Shown: positions 10,836 through 19,759 of the stretch, piece by piece
How positions within the stretch are numbered: the stretch's first letter is position 1
How the letters are laid out: each line of letters begins with the position of its first letter
DNA from: Bryobacterales bacterium
Lineage (GTDB): Bacteria; Acidobacteriota; Terriglobia; Bryobacterales; Bryobacteraceae
DNA length: 60,604 nt
Assembly: GCA_016789745.1 (NCBI GenBank)
Contig: JAEUQF010000388.1
Location: forward strand, 1 to 60,604
Reading direction: 5' to 3'
Program-made: the position numbers and the translations under genes
The notes under the pieces: generated by a model
Databases searched by the model: none
What the model was told of the DNA's origin: nothing
The model's input: the letters and a program-made list of their open reading frames with translations, nothing else

Positions 10836-12392
10836 ATGCTGGGTGCTGTTCTCACCGCATGGCTGTGGTTTGCGCAGGTTGGCAGTCCGCCCGTGGCCAC
10901 GGTGGAACTCGCCGGCCGCGCTGTGCACTTCAAAACCCGCGAAGCCCTGCGGAAAACCCAGGTCACCCTGGCTCCCTTCAACGCCAAAGGCAAGGAGACC
11001 CGCGTCATCATCACGGACTCCGAGGGCCGCTTCCTGTTTCGGGACGTCCCGCCCGGCCGCTACCTGCTTACCGGCATGCGCGCGGGCTTCATCCTCGGCC
11101 GACTCGGCACGCCTTCGCAGCCGTTGGAGTTGAAGGAGGGCAGATCCGTTCGCGACATCGAACTCGCGCTCACCCCGCAAAGCGTCCTCGCCGGCCGTGT
11201 CATCGATCATGACGGCGACCCCGTGCCAAACGCCCAGATCGTCGCCCTGCAGATGAGCACCCGCACAGGCTACCGCGAAGTCATCAACGCCGCCAACACC
11301 ATCACCAACGACATCGGCGAATTCCGCATCCCCGGCCTCTATGCCGGCCGCTACCTGCTCATCGCGAACTATCGCCGCGAACCCACCGCGCCCGAAGATC
11401 AGTTCCTTATGGTCAGCGGGGAAGACTACGCGCCCACTTACTATCCCAATGCCAGCACCAGCGGGGCAGCCACCCCGATTGACGTCGTCACCGGGGAGGA
11501 CTCGCTCAACCACGTCATCAAAATGCGCCGCCTGCCCGTGTTCCGCATCAGCGGGCGCATCAACGGCTCGCGCGAGCGACAGGGCCTGCGCCTCTACCTG
11601 GTTTCCGACGACAACGAAGCCATGCGCGCCGGCTTCGCCTTTCAGCAGATGGCCACCCTTCAGGCACCGGACGGCTTCACCTTTCCCGGTGTTGTCCCCG
11701 GCCCCTACCAGGTCATTGCGATTCGCGGCGGCAAGCAGACCGTAACGGTGGCACGCCAGCCGGTCACCGTCGGCTATCACGGTATCGACGATCTGGGTGT
11801 CACGCTGCTGGAGCCGGTGGAGATCGCCGGGCGCCTGCGCGTGGAAGGCAATGCATCGGTGAACTTATCGAAGGTCAGCGTGCGCCTGCAACCGACCGAA
11901 GCGCTGCTGCCGAATGCGATCGAGATGCAAGTGAGCAAGGAAAATCGCTTCGAAGCCGAAGCCGCGTCGCGCGAGCGGTTCCTGCTGCTGCTGCGCAACC
12001 TGCCGGAGAACGTCTACGTTCACTCCATCCGCGTTGCCAACCAGGAAGCGATCACAGCGGGTGTCGACCTCACCTACGCGCCGCCCTTGACGCAAGTCGA
12101 TGTCGTCCTGCGCGCCAACCCCGGCAGCGTCGAAGGCGTGGTGCACGAAGGTGGTAACGCCGCGCCCAGCCGCCTGGTAACCATTGCGCCCGATCCCGCC
12201 GAGCCCAACCAGCCCTGGCGCACGCAGGAGGCCACCAGCGATGAGTTCGGCCGCTTCCGCTTTGCCGGCCTTGCGCCTGGGAATTACCGTGTCACCTCGG
12301 GTGCGGAACGGCATTCGCCGCAATCGGTGGCCGTCTCGGTTTCCGAAGGCACCACCGAACACGTTGCGGTCAATGCCGTTGAAGAGCCATAG
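10836..12392 (+). CDS. Secreted carboxypeptidase-regulatory/Cna-B-like protein
   Basis: The 518-residue product has a short hydrophobic N-terminus (LGAVLTAWLWFAQV) likely to be a Sec signal. Several beta-sandwich units of the carboxypeptidase regulatory/Cna-B type follow, each with a G.F.F..VPPG.Y.L-like motif: DSEGRFLFRDVPPGRYLL near residue 65, IGEFRIPGLYAGRYLL near 160, and EFGRFRFAGLAPGNYRVT near 470. No catalytic domain is visible. A TACAAT hexamer ends 8 bp before the ATG, and there is no Shine-Dalgarno sequence, so the gene may have its own near-leaderless promoter rather than being part of the nsrR operon. Its role is probably structural or binding at the cell surface. Confidence 0.75.
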   Translation: MLGAVLTAWLWFAQVGSPPVATVELAGRAVHFKTREALRKTQVTLAPFNAKGKETRVIITDSEGRFLFRDVPPGRYLLTGMRAGFILGRLGTPSQPLELKEGRSVRDIELALTPQSVLAGRVIDHDGDPVPNAQIVALQMSTRTGYREVINAANTITNDIGEFRIPGLYAGRYLLIANYRREPTAPEDQFLMVSGEDYAPTYYPNASTSGAATPIDVVTGEDSLNHVIKMRRLPVFRISGRINGSRERQGLRLYLVSDDNEAMRAGFAFQQMATLQAPDGFTFPGVVPGPYQVIAIRGGKQTVTVARQPVTVGYHGIDDLGVTLLEPVEIAGRLRVEGNASVNLSKVSVRLQPTEALLPNAIEMQVSKENRFEAEAASRERFLLLLRNLPENVYVHSIRVANQEAITAGVDLTYAPPLTQVDVVLRANPGSVEGVVHEGGNAAPSRLVTIAPDPAEPNQPWRTQEATSDEFGRFRFAGLAPGNYRVTSGAERHSPQSVAVSVSEGTTEHVAVNAVEEP

Positions 12393-12400
12393 TGGGTCGA

Positions 12401-13984
12401 ATGAGAATCGCCGCCGCTCTGCTCCTTCTTCCGGCCCTGCTCCCCGCCGCCGACCCCAACTACCCGGTGCCTCGCTTCACCGATCCTGGTCGCGTTGCGA
12501 AACTGCAATCGGTGTTTCCCAAGATGGATGACACGTTCCGCAAACTGGCCAAGGACCGCGGCATGCCGGGCCTGGTGTGGGGCGTCGTCATCGACGGCAA
12601 ACTGGCCCATACCGGCGCCACCGGTGTGCAGGATGTCGACAGCAAAACGCCCGTCACAAAGACGACAGCGTTCCGCATCGCCTCCATGACAAAAAGCTTC
12701 ACCGTGCTGGCGATTCTCAAACTGCGCGATGAAGGTAAGCTGTCGCTCGAGGATCCCATCTCGAAATGGATTCCGGAGTTCGCCAACATGGCCATGCCCA
12801 CCCGCGATACCGCGCCCATTCGCGTCCGCCAGTTGCTGACGCATGGTGCCGGCTTTCCGGAGGACAACCCCTGGGGCGACCAGCAACTCGGCATCTCCGA
12901 CCGCGAACTGAACAACTGGCTGAAGCAGGGGCTGCCGTTCTCCACGCCGCCCGATACCACTTATGAATACTCCAACTATGGCTTCGGGCTGCTGGGCCGT
13001 ATCGTCACGCAGGCTTCCGGTATGCCCTATGAGCAGTATCTGACCGAGCGCATCCTGAAGCCGCTGGGAATGACGTCGTCCACGCTGGAGCCTTCCACGG
13101 TGGCCGCGAACGCCCGTGCCATGGGCTATCGCCGCAAGCCGGACGGCACCTATCAGGAAGAGCCCTCGTTGCCGCACGGCGCCTTCGGAGCGATGGGCGG
13201 ACTGGTCACTACGGCCGAGGATATGGGCCGCTACGTGGCCTTCCACCTATCCGCCTGGCCGGCGCGTGACGATGCCGAATCCGGCCCTGTCCGGCGCAGT
13301 TCCGTTCGCGAGATGAACCACCTGTGGCGCCCCGCCAATCTCAATGTCTCCAAAGACGGCGACAAGGTGCGTGGTTCGGTGGATGGCTATGGCTATGGCC
13401 TGCGCATCACCTCCTCCTGCGATGTCCAGCACATGGTGGGGCATGGCGGCGGCCTGCCTGGCTTCGGCTCCTACATGATCTGGCTACCCGAATACGGCGT
13501 CGGCCTGTTCGGCATGTCGAATCTGACTTACTCGGGCCCCACCGCCGCCTTGATGGAAACCATCGGCCACATGCGCGAAACCGGAGCGCTGCAGCCTCGC
13601 GACCTACCGCCGGCGCCGCGGCTGGTGGCCATGCGCGACAGCATCGCACGCCTGTGGAACAACTGGTCTGACGACGCCCTGAAGCGCATCGCCGCTATGA
13701 ACCTGCTTCTGGATAGCCCTGCCATGGAACGCCGCGCGCACGTCGAGAAGCTGCGCCAGCGGATGGGCAAATGCGCCGCGCCAGACGCGCTCCGCGCGGA
13801 GAACTGGCTCCGCGGACGCTTCGCCATGAAGTGCGAAAAGGGCACCGTTGGCGTCACCTTCACACTCGCGCCTACGCAGCCTCCCCTTATCCAGGCGCTG
13901 ATCTTCGAGGATGTTACCGACTACCGGCCCGGGCGCCGCCGCGAGCAAAGCACCTCGCTCGCCAACGCGCGTTGCCCCGAATAG
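12401..13984 (+). CDS. Exported serine hydrolase of the beta-lactamase/class C family
   Basis: The 527-residue protein has a clear Sec signal peptide (MRIAAALLLLPALLPAAD). The penicillin-binding/beta-lactamase fold is shown by SMTK at 95-98, YSN at 190-192 and HGG at 348-350. This triad is shared by class C beta-lactamases, D-aminopeptidases and esterases such as EstB, so antibiotic hydrolysis should not be assumed. The C-terminal 130 residues form an extra region after the catalytic domain. An in-frame GTG at 12392 overlaps the previous stop, but the ATG at 12401 gives a better signal peptide. The preceding gene ends 8 bp upstream, so co-transcription is likely. Confidence 0.85.
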   Translation: MRIAAALLLLPALLPAADPNYPVPRFTDPGRVAKLQSVFPKMDDTFRKLAKDRGMPGLVWGVVIDGKLAHTGATGVQDVDSKTPVTKTTAFRIASMTKSFTVLAILKLRDEGKLSLEDPISKWIPEFANMAMPTRDTAPIRVRQLLTHGAGFPEDNPWGDQQLGISDRELNNWLKQGLPFSTPPDTTYEYSNYGFGLLGRIVTQASGMPYEQYLTERILKPLGMTSSTLEPSTVAANARAMGYRRKPDGTYQEEPSLPHGAFGAMGGLVTTAEDMGRYVAFHLSAWPARDDAESGPVRRSSVREMNHLWRPANLNVSKDGDKVRGSVDGYGYGLRITSSCDVQHMVGHGGGLPGFGSYMIWLPEYGVGLFGMSNLTYSGPTAALMETIGHMRETGALQPRDLPPAPRLVAMRDSIARLWNNWSDDALKRIAAMNLLLDSPAMERRAHVEKLRQRMGKCAAPDALRAENWLRGRFAMKCEKGTVGVTFTLAPTQPPLIQALIFEDVTDYRPGRRREQSTSLANARCPE

Positions 13985-14010
13985 AGCATGCTACGCTCTT
14001 GTTTTCATCC

Positions 14011-15573
14011 ATGCACGCCAAACCTCTTCTGCTGACCTTCGTCGCCGCAACTCTGGCTGCCCCCGTTGTCATCGCCGAGGAGCGTGTGGACCTGAATGCC
14101 ATTCACCAGATCCGCCAGGAAGCCTTCGAGAACTCGAAGGTGATGGAGCATCTGTTCTACCTCACCGATGTCCACGGCCCTCGGGTAACCAACTCGCCCG
14201 GCTTCAAGGCCGCCGCCAACTGGGCTGCGAAGCGAATGGAGGAGTATGGCATGCCTTCCAAGCTGGAGAAGTGGGGACCCTTCGGCCGCGGTTGGTCGTA
14301 TTCGCATTACGAAGGTCACATCGTCGAGCCACAGTATGCTCCCATCATCGGCTTCCCTTTGGCATGGACCCCTGGTACGAACGGGTCGGTCACTGCCGAA
14401 CCTGTCCACGCCGTCATCGCCGCCGAAGCGGACTTCGACAAATGGAAAGGCAAACTGAAGGGGCGGATCCTGCTGATTTCGCCGGTTCGCGATCTGGGGC
14501 TATCGGCTGCTGCGCTGGCCCATCGCCTGGACGAGAAGGAATTGGAAGAGCGCGCGAAGGCTGACTTCGGTCCGGGACGTCCGCGCCCGCCGCGCAATGA
14601 AGCCTTTCGCAACAAGCTGGCAACGTTCCTCAAGGAACAGGGCGTCGTGATGGTGGTCCAGAGCAGCACCATCGCTGACGGCGGCACGGTCTTCGGATCC
14701 ACCGCCGGATCGCGCGATGCTAAGGATCCCGTGCCGCCTCCCACCATGGTCATCACGCCCGAGCATTACAACCGCGTGGTGCGCCTGCTGGAGAAGAAGA
14801 TCCCCGTCAAACTCAGCTTCGATATCAAGGCGTCCTTCCATGACGAATCCACCGACAGCGTGAACGTCATCGCGGAGATCCCCGGCACCGGCGCAAAGAA
14901 GGACGAGGTGGTGATGATCGGCGCGCACCTCGACTCCTGGCAGGGAGGCACGGGAGCCACCGACAACGCCGCCGGCAGCGCCATCATGATGGAAGCCATG
15001 CGCATTCTCAAGTCCATGAACAAAGGCCTGAACCGCACCATCCGGATGGCCCTGTGGAGCGGGGAAGAGCAAGGCCTGCTGGGCTCGCGCGCCTATGTGA
15101 AGGAACACTTCGCCGATCCCGCCGACATGAAGACCACCGACCAGCATGCCAGGCTGGCGGCCTACTTCAATGTCGACAACGGTACGGGCAAACTGCGCGG
15201 CGTGTACCTGCAGCAGAACGACATGGTTCGGCCAATCTTCAAAGCCTGGTTGGAGCCGTTCCACGACCTCGGTGCCACTACGTTGACCATCCGCAACACG
15301 TCCGGTACCGACCATCTCGCCTATAACGAAGTCGGCCTGCCGGGTTTCCAGTTCATCCAGGATCCGGTGGAATACTCCACCCGCACGCATCACTCCAACA
15401 TGGACGTCTATGACCGGGTGCAGAAGGATGACCTGATGCAGGCGGCGGCCATCGTCGCGGCCTTTGCCTATCACGCCTCAGAACGCGCCGAGATGCTGCC
15501 GCGCAAACCACTGCCAAAACCCAAGCCACGCGAAGGCCGCGGCGCCGGTGCGGCGGCCACCGGCGGCCAGTAA
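14011..15573 (+). CDS. Exported M28-family zinc metallopeptidase
   Basis: The 520-residue protein has a Sec signal (LLLTFVAATLAAPVVIAEE). An inserted PA-like domain (residues about 110-290) precedes the M28 catalytic domain. The metal and catalytic residues are visible: His306-Leu-Asp308, the bridging Asp318 in TDNAAG, and Glu352-Glu353 in WSGEEQGLLGS. M28 enzymes are co-catalytic zinc aminopeptidases or carboxypeptidases. A proline-, arginine- and glycine-rich tail closes the protein. The frame stays open upstream to 13771, inside the beta-lactamase-like gene, but the ATG at 14011 gives the signal peptide and is preferred. The substrate is unknown. Confidence 0.88.
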   Translation: MHAKPLLLTFVAATLAAPVVIAEERVDLNAIHQIRQEAFENSKVMEHLFYLTDVHGPRVTNSPGFKAAANWAAKRMEEYGMPSKLEKWGPFGRGWSYSHYEGHIVEPQYAPIIGFPLAWTPGTNGSVTAEPVHAVIAAEADFDKWKGKLKGRILLISPVRDLGLSAAALAHRLDEKELEERAKADFGPGRPRPPRNEAFRNKLATFLKEQGVVMVVQSSTIADGGTVFGSTAGSRDAKDPVPPPTMVITPEHYNRVVRLLEKKIPVKLSFDIKASFHDESTDSVNVIAEIPGTGAKKDEVVMIGAHLDSWQGGTGATDNAAGSAIMMEAMRILKSMNKGLNRTIRMALWSGEEQGLLGSRAYVKEHFADPADMKTTDQHARLAAYFNVDNGTGKLRGVYLQQNDMVRPIFKAWLEPFHDLGATTLTIRNTSGTDHLAYNEVGLPGFQFIQDPVEYSTRTHHSNMDVYDRVQKDDLMQAAAIVAAFAYHASERAEMLPRKPLPKPKPREGRGAGAAATGGQ

Positions 15574-15582
15574 CAGCGGTTC

Positions 15583-15993
15583 TTACAACGATCGCAGAAA
15601 CGCCTCGATCCGCGCCTGTATCTGATCCCGAATCCGGCGGAACGCCGCCTCGCGTTGTTCCTGCCCGCCTTGTTCCGCGGCAGGATCTTCGAACGGCCAG
15701 TGCAGCCGTTGGGTCTTGCCAGGAAACACCGGGCAGTTCTCCGCGGCGTTATCGCATACCGTGATCACGTAAGTGAACTCCTGCCCGGCGAACTCATCGA
15801 CGGACTTGGAACGGTGTGTCGTCAGATCAATGCCCAACTCCGCCATCACCGCAATCGCTTCCGGCCGCACGAGGCTGGCGCGCGTGCCAGCGGAGAACAC
15901 CTCCCAATCCGGCGCGGCGTGGCGGAAGAGACCTTCCGCCATCTGGCTCCGCGCCGAATTGGCCGTACACAGAATCAGCACGCGGTTCGGCAT
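15583..15993 (-). CDS. arsC: Thioredoxin-coupled arsenate reductase ArsC (LMW-PTP type)
   Basis: ArsC reduces arsenate to arsenite. The 136-residue protein has the low-molecular-weight phosphatase P-loop Cys9-TANSA-Arg15 and the two resolving cysteines Cys80 and Cys87 (VCDNAAENCPV), the same spacing as the Cys82/Cys89 pair of S. aureus ArsC. The WPFEDP segment carries the general-acid aspartate. The ATG overlaps the arsM stop by one base (TAATG), so translation is probably coupled. An in-frame ATG three codons upstream is possible. No arsenite efflux gene is present; reduction therefore feeds methylation by ArsM in this operon. Confidence 0.92.
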   Translation of the reverse strand: MPNRVLILCTANSARSQMAEGLFRHAAPDWEVFSAGTRASLVRPEAIAVMAELGIDLTTHRSKSVDEFAGQEFTYVITVCDNAAENCPVFPGKTQRLHWPFEDPAAEQGGQEQREAAFRRIRDQIQARIEAFLRSL

Positions 15994-16835
15994 TAGCAGC
16001 ATCCCGGCGCGCCGCCGCAGTTCCCACCCGGCTTCTCGGCACGGAGGAACGCCGCCATAAACTTGCCATCCACCACCGGCGCGATAGCGTCCACATCCAC
16101 GCCTTTGCCGGTGAGAAACTCGCGCGCATCTTCGATGTGATAGATCCGCGTCGGCTCCACCGTTATGTTCTGAAATCCCGCGGTCTGCAACTTGCTGCGG
16201 TACTCGTTCTCTTCCAGCGCCCCAGCCAGGCAGCCCACCCACAACAGCACGTTCGCACGCACATCTTCTGGAATATCGCCGCGGGTGACCACGTCGGACA
16301 CCGCAAATCGCCCGCCCGGCTTCAACACGCGGAACGCCTCGGCCAGCACGCGGTCCTTGTTCGCCGACAGGTTGATGACGCAGTTGGATATGATCACGTC
16401 GACGCTGCTGTCCGGCAGCGGGATGTGTTCAATCTCGCCGCGCAGGAACTCGACATTCGTCAGCCCAGACTTCTTCTTGTTCTCCTCCGCCAGCGCCAGC
16501 ATCTCGTCGGTCATGTCCAGGCCATAGGCTTTACCCGTTGGCCCAACGCGCCGTGCCGACAGCAGCACGTCGATACCGCCGCCCGAGCCAAGGTCCAGCA
16601 CCGTTTCGCCCGGGGCCAGTGTAGCCAGCGCCGTCGGGTTGCCGCAGCCAAGCGAGGCCAGCACGGCGGTGTCCGGCAACTCTCCCGTTTGCGCGGCATC
16701 GTAAAGTTTGCTGCTAATAGGGTCGTCGCATCCGCTGGAGGGCGATGCGCCGCAGCACGAACTGCCGCCGGTGTGGACGCGCAGTGCCGCCTGGCCGTAC
16801 TTCTCCCGTACGACTTCTTTGATCGCAGTAGACAT
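15993..16835 (-). CDS. arsM: Arsenite S-adenosylmethionine methyltransferase ArsM
   Basis: ArsM methylates trivalent arsenic to volatile or less retained species. The 280-residue protein has SAM motif I VLDLGSGGGIDVLL and an acidic end of beta-2 in GLDMTDEM. The arsenic-binding cysteines are Cys64 (SLGCGN), Cys152 (SNCVINL) and Cys202 (VGCLAG), equivalent to the conserved ArsM cysteines. The N-terminal TGGSSCCG and the C-terminal CGGAPGCC add further thiols. The ATG at 16835 is preferred over an upstream in-frame start because it follows the arsR stop by 11 bp. It sits between arsR and arsC and shares their transcript. Confidence 0.93.
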   Translation of the reverse strand: MSTAIKEVVREKYGQAALRVHTGGSSCCGASPSSGCDDPISSKLYDAAQTGELPDTAVLASLGCGNPTALATLAPGETVLDLGSGGGIDVLLSARRVGPTGKAYGLDMTDEMLALAEENKKKSGLTNVEFLRGEIEHIPLPDSSVDVIISNCVINLSANKDRVLAEAFRVLKPGGRFAVSDVVTRGDIPEDVRANVLLWVGCLAGALEENEYRSKLQTAGFQNITVEPTRIYHIEDAREFLTGKGVDVDAIAPVVDGKFMAAFLRAEKPGGNCGGAPGCC

Positions 16836-16846
16836 GTGGTGTTTCC

Positions 16847-17206
16847 TTATTTCCTGATGGGGACGATAACGCTTTCCGGTTGGATTGCCTTGGACCGGCT
16901 GCAGCATTCCGAGTACAGGAATGCGAGCAGGCCCTGGAGTGCCTCGGTATTGGCCCGATACCAGAGGTACGTACCCTCCCTCCTCACCGTGACGAGTTCT
17001 TCGTTCTTGAGCTTATCCAGGTGATGGGAGAGCGTCGAGTTTGGGATTCCCAGTTCCAACTGCAGGTCACTCACCACCATCCCGTCAGGATGTGCCGCTA
17101 AAAGCAAACGCACGATGCGCAGACGCGGTTCGGTGCCCAAGGCCGCGAACATGTCGGCGAATCGTGCGATGTCCTGATCGTCGGGAAGGGGCTGACTGCC
17201 TGCCAT
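16847..17206 (-). CDS. arsR: ArsR/SmtB-family arsenite-responsive repressor
   Basis: The 119-residue winged-helix protein has the ArsR recognition region ELGIPNSTLSHHLDKLKNEELV and the wing VRREGTYLWYRA. There is no ELCVCDL metal motif in helix alpha-3 (VVSDLQLELG is there instead). A vicinal Cys101-Cys102 pair near the C-terminus is the probable arsenite site, as in other C-terminal-thiol ArsR types. It is the first gene of the arsR-arsM-arsC operon. The promoter places +1 on the A of this ATG, so the mRNA is predicted to be leaderless. No Shine-Dalgarno sequence precedes this ATG or the next in-frame ATG (Met19). Confidence 0.92.
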   Translation of the reverse strand: MAGSQPLPDDQDIARFADMFAALGTEPRLRIVRLLLAAHPDGMVVSDLQLELGIPNSTLSHHLDKLKNEELVTVRREGTYLWYRANTEALQGLLAFLYSECCSRSKAIQPESVIVPIRK

Positions 17207-17229
17207 ATTTCGACAATACTGGAAATATG
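17204..17229 (-). promoter_or_regulatory. Putative ArsR operator (inverted repeat over start codon and -10)
   Basis: CATATTTC at 17204-17211 and GAAATATG at 17222-17229 form a perfect 8-bp inverted repeat with a 10-bp spacer. It covers the -10 box and includes the arsR start codon. Its position suits autorepression by ArsR. Confidence 0.6.
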
Positions 17230-17241
17230 GAAGCGTGTCAA
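17213..17241 (-). promoter_or_regulatory. arsR-arsM-arsC promoter, leaderless
   Basis: On the minus strand TTGACA (17241-17236), a 17-bp spacer and TATTGT (17218-17213) form a strong sigma70-type promoter. Counting from the -10 box, +1 falls on 17206, the A of the arsR ATG. Confidence 0.65.
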
Positions 17242-17256
17242 CCCCAAACTTCTTCC

Positions 17257-18264
17257 TTAGTAACCCTTCCCCTTGTCCACCACGTTCAGCAACGGCTTGC
17301 CTTCCACAAATCGCTTGATGTTCGCTTTGATCGTACCCGTCATCCGCTCGGCGTCCTTGTCGCTACGCCCCGCAATGTGCGGCGTCACAATCGCGTTTTC
17401 GAACTTCCACAGCGAATGCCCGTCCGGCAGCGGCTCCGGATCCGTCACGTCCACGCCGGCGCCGGCCAGTTTGCGCGAGTCCAGCGACCGCACCAGGCTC
17501 GGCAGGTCGTACAAACCGCCACGGCTGACGGCGATAAAGTACGAGTCCTTCTTCATCAGGTCAAACTGGCGCGAGCCCATCATCTTGTGGCTCTTTTCGG
17601 TATGCGGCGCCGAGATGAACACCACATCGGCTTCCGGCAGCACTTCGTCCAGTTGATCCGGCTTGACGTACTTGGACACGAACGGATTCATCGGCATGTC
17701 TTCCGGGTCAACGCCGATGACGTTCATGCCGAAGGCCCACGCGCGAATCGCGATCTGCGTACCAATGCCGCCGACGCCAATCACGATGGCCGTCTTCCCC
17801 TTCAATTCGATGAGTCCGTCGCGGTTGTTCACCCAGTGGCCGCTTTCGCGCATCTTGATGTACTTGGGAATCGTGCGCGTCAGCGACAGCAGCATCGCCA
17901 GGGCATGGTCAGCAATCTCAGGCCCCTGCACAATCTGGTTGTTGGTGAGGATGATCTGCGAATCGCGAAGCGCGGGCGAGTTGGTCAGGTGCAGCACGCG
18001 TTCCACACCTGCGCTGCGTACGGTTACCCAGCGCAGCTTCGGCGCAGCCTTAATCATCTCCGGAGTGATTTCACCGATGAAGGCATCCGCGTCGGCAAGC
18101 TCCTTCATGACCGTCTCTTTGGTGGCGGGCACGATCTTAGCAAGGTTCGTCACCGACTGGTATTCCTTTACGTCGTCGGCCGAAACGCCAAGGGCAACAA
18201 TCTTCTTCACCTGGGCGTTCAAGGCCAGGCTACTGAGGGCGCAAACAAGCAGGAGGCGATGCAT
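17257..18264 (-). CDS. D-isomer-specific 2-hydroxyacid dehydrogenase with a signal peptide
   Basis: The 335-residue protein has the Rossmann motif VIGVGGIGTQIAIRA followed by an acidic residue in GVDPED, which favours NAD. The catalytic set is visible: Arg in AVSRGGLYD, Glu in DVTDPEPLP, His in TPHIAG. It also starts with a hydrophobic segment ending LNAQ (MHRLLLVCALSSLALNAQ), which looks like a cleavable Sec signal. That is unusual for an NAD-dependent enzyme. AAAGGACACC before the ATG is a good ribosome site, and TACAAT about 28 bp upstream could be a -10 box. The substrate is unknown. Confidence 0.85.
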   Translation of the reverse strand: MHRLLLVCALSSLALNAQVKKIVALGVSADDVKEYQSVTNLAKIVPATKETVMKELADADAFIGEITPEMIKAAPKLRWVTVRSAGVERVLHLTNSPALRDSQIILTNNQIVQGPEIADHALAMLLSLTRTIPKYIKMRESGHWVNNRDGLIELKGKTAIVIGVGGIGTQIAIRAWAFGMNVIGVDPEDMPMNPFVSKYVKPDQLDEVLPEADVVFISAPHTEKSHKMMGSRQFDLMKKDSYFIAVSRGGLYDLPSLVRSLDSRKLAGAGVDVTDPEPLPDGHSLWKFENAIVTPHIAGRSDKDAERMTGTIKANIKRFVEGKPLLNVVDKGKGY

Positions 18265-18352
18265 GGTTGGTGTCCTTTAAAGCGAAAGAGTTTGCATTGT
18301 ATCATCGTCGCGGCCGGGATCTGGATGGCGGCTATAATCGGAACTTATCAAG

Positions 18353-18987
18353 GTGTACGCCGAACTGACAATTCGCGGCAGTAAACAGGCGCTGGACCAT
18401 TTCCTTAACGCTTTGGAAGCAGGCCTGAACAGAGGCTGGAGCCGGAATCATGCGTTGGAGGCAGAATTCCGCGACGGCATGATCGGCGTAACCTACTGCT
18501 TCGCCTGAACGGAGGAGGGCACGCTTCCTGCCAGCGAGTTGTACCTGGTTGGCCGGTCCGACGGGAGCCTCTACGTTAGTAACGTCATCGCTCCCGCTTA
18601 CCGTCGCTTACGCCCGACCAGTACAACGCAATCCTGGACGAGTTCTGTGACCAGTTCGTGCGGCCGGCCGCGGCGCAAGCGGGGGTGGCTGTAGAACTGA
18701 GCAACGCCAACCCGCAGTTGGAGGTCTTCGTTACTCCGGCCACGGCAAAGCTGCTGATCAGTTTTTCCAGGCTGGCTAACCGGTCATTCCTGCACCATAA
18801 CGACCGCCAGCGATGGTACGAGTTCGTGAGTGCGGCCTACCGCGAAAAGGCAACGCTGACGCCCGAGATGTTGGAGCGGTGGTTGGTTGAGGAGGAGCGC
18901 TGGTCGCAGGAACGGGCCTACGAACTCGCGCAGGAGTACCAGCGGGCGCTTGGGTTGTTGAACGTATTCGAGTCGCAGCCGGCGTGA
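18353..18987 (+). pseudogene. Decayed hypothetical gene (nonsense codon plus frameshift)
   Basis: A good TATAAT at 18333-18338 precedes a GTG at 18353. The reading frame runs for 51 codons (VYAELTIRGSKQALDHF...) to an in-frame TGA at 18506. The same frame then continues coherently (TEEGTLPASELYLVGRSDGS...) to about 18605. From there the coherent peptide continues in another frame (SLTPDQYNAILDEFCDQF... to FESQPA) until the stop at 18985-18987. One nonsense mutation (a TGG to TGA change would fit) and a loss of about one base explain the pattern. The restored protein would be about 210 residues, of no family I recognise. The stop overlaps the next gene start (ATGA). Confidence 0.6.
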
Positions 18988-19720
18988 TGGCGGACGACGC
19001 TCTCTCAACCGAGAAACTCGCCGCCCTTATACTGGAGAGCCCTAGCCCAGTCGTATTCCTGGACTCGGCAGCGGTGCTGGACCTTCTGCGCGCCGCTCAT
19101 CGAGCGGACACTGCGTTGACGATTGTCCGGTCAGCCGCGGACCTGATTCACTCCCGGAACCCTCCAACGCCATATGGCTAACCACAACAACCGACGCCTT
19201 ACTTGAACTTGACCAAAACCGCGAGACGGAGATTCACAGTCTGGGCGCGGAACTCAAGAGAATGCAGGCGGCGTTCGGCCGGGTGGGGAGCATTCTTGCC
19301 TGGCTGTTGCCGGCACACCCGGAGCCCGCTCCATTCCCGTACGACGTCAACGATGTGAAGCGGCATATCACCTTGCTCACTGACCAACTCATCGCTGCCT
19401 GCGTATCTTACTCTGGGTCTGACGCCTGCCACGTGCGTGCGACGAAGCGCGTCGTCCACCGACGTCACCCGTCTCCCCACCCAGGAAAGCAGGAACAGAA
19501 GGATTGTGTCATCTTCGAGGAGTTCCTGGAACTTACTACCCGCTTGCGCGAGGGAGGGCTTTCCGAAATAATTGTCTTCGTAACGCCTAACAAGAACGAT
19601 TACGGCGATCCCATCAACGGGCCGATCGCGGAGGAACTGGCCGTGTTCGGCGCGAGATACGTTTCGAATCTTGCCTGGGCCTGCGATCTCGTCCAGTCAA
19701 GAGCCAAGTCCGCCCCCTGA
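18987..19720 (+). pseudogene. Frameshifted PIN-domain protein gene
   Basis: From the ATG at 18987 a frame encodes a PIN-like N-terminus (PVVFLDSAAVLDLLRAAHR) and stops at 19181. Coherent coding resumes one base out of phase at about 19172 (WLTTTTDALLELDQNRETEI...) and runs to the stop at 19720. The C-terminal part has the PIN pattern KQEQKDCVIFEEFLELT, IIVFVTPNKNDYG and a final conserved block. Joined, this is a roughly 240-residue PIN nuclease-like protein of the DUF4935-like kind. PIN proteins are often RNases of toxin-antitoxin pairs. The lost base lies near 19165-19175. It overlaps the upstream broken gene by 1 bp. Confidence 0.6.
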
Positions 19721-19759
19721 ATCGCCCCCAGTTCGATAGCATAGTGGGGGATTCGCATC

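Noticed and set aside
12401..13984. Beta-lactamase motifs taken as antibiotic resistance
   Set aside because: SMTK, YSN and HGG are shared by many esterases and peptidases of the same fold, so resistance is not supported.
18506..18508. In-frame TGA next to a cysteine, considered as selenocysteine
   Set aside because: No SECIS-like hairpin was seen just after the TGA, and the same gene also has a frameshift, so decay is simpler.
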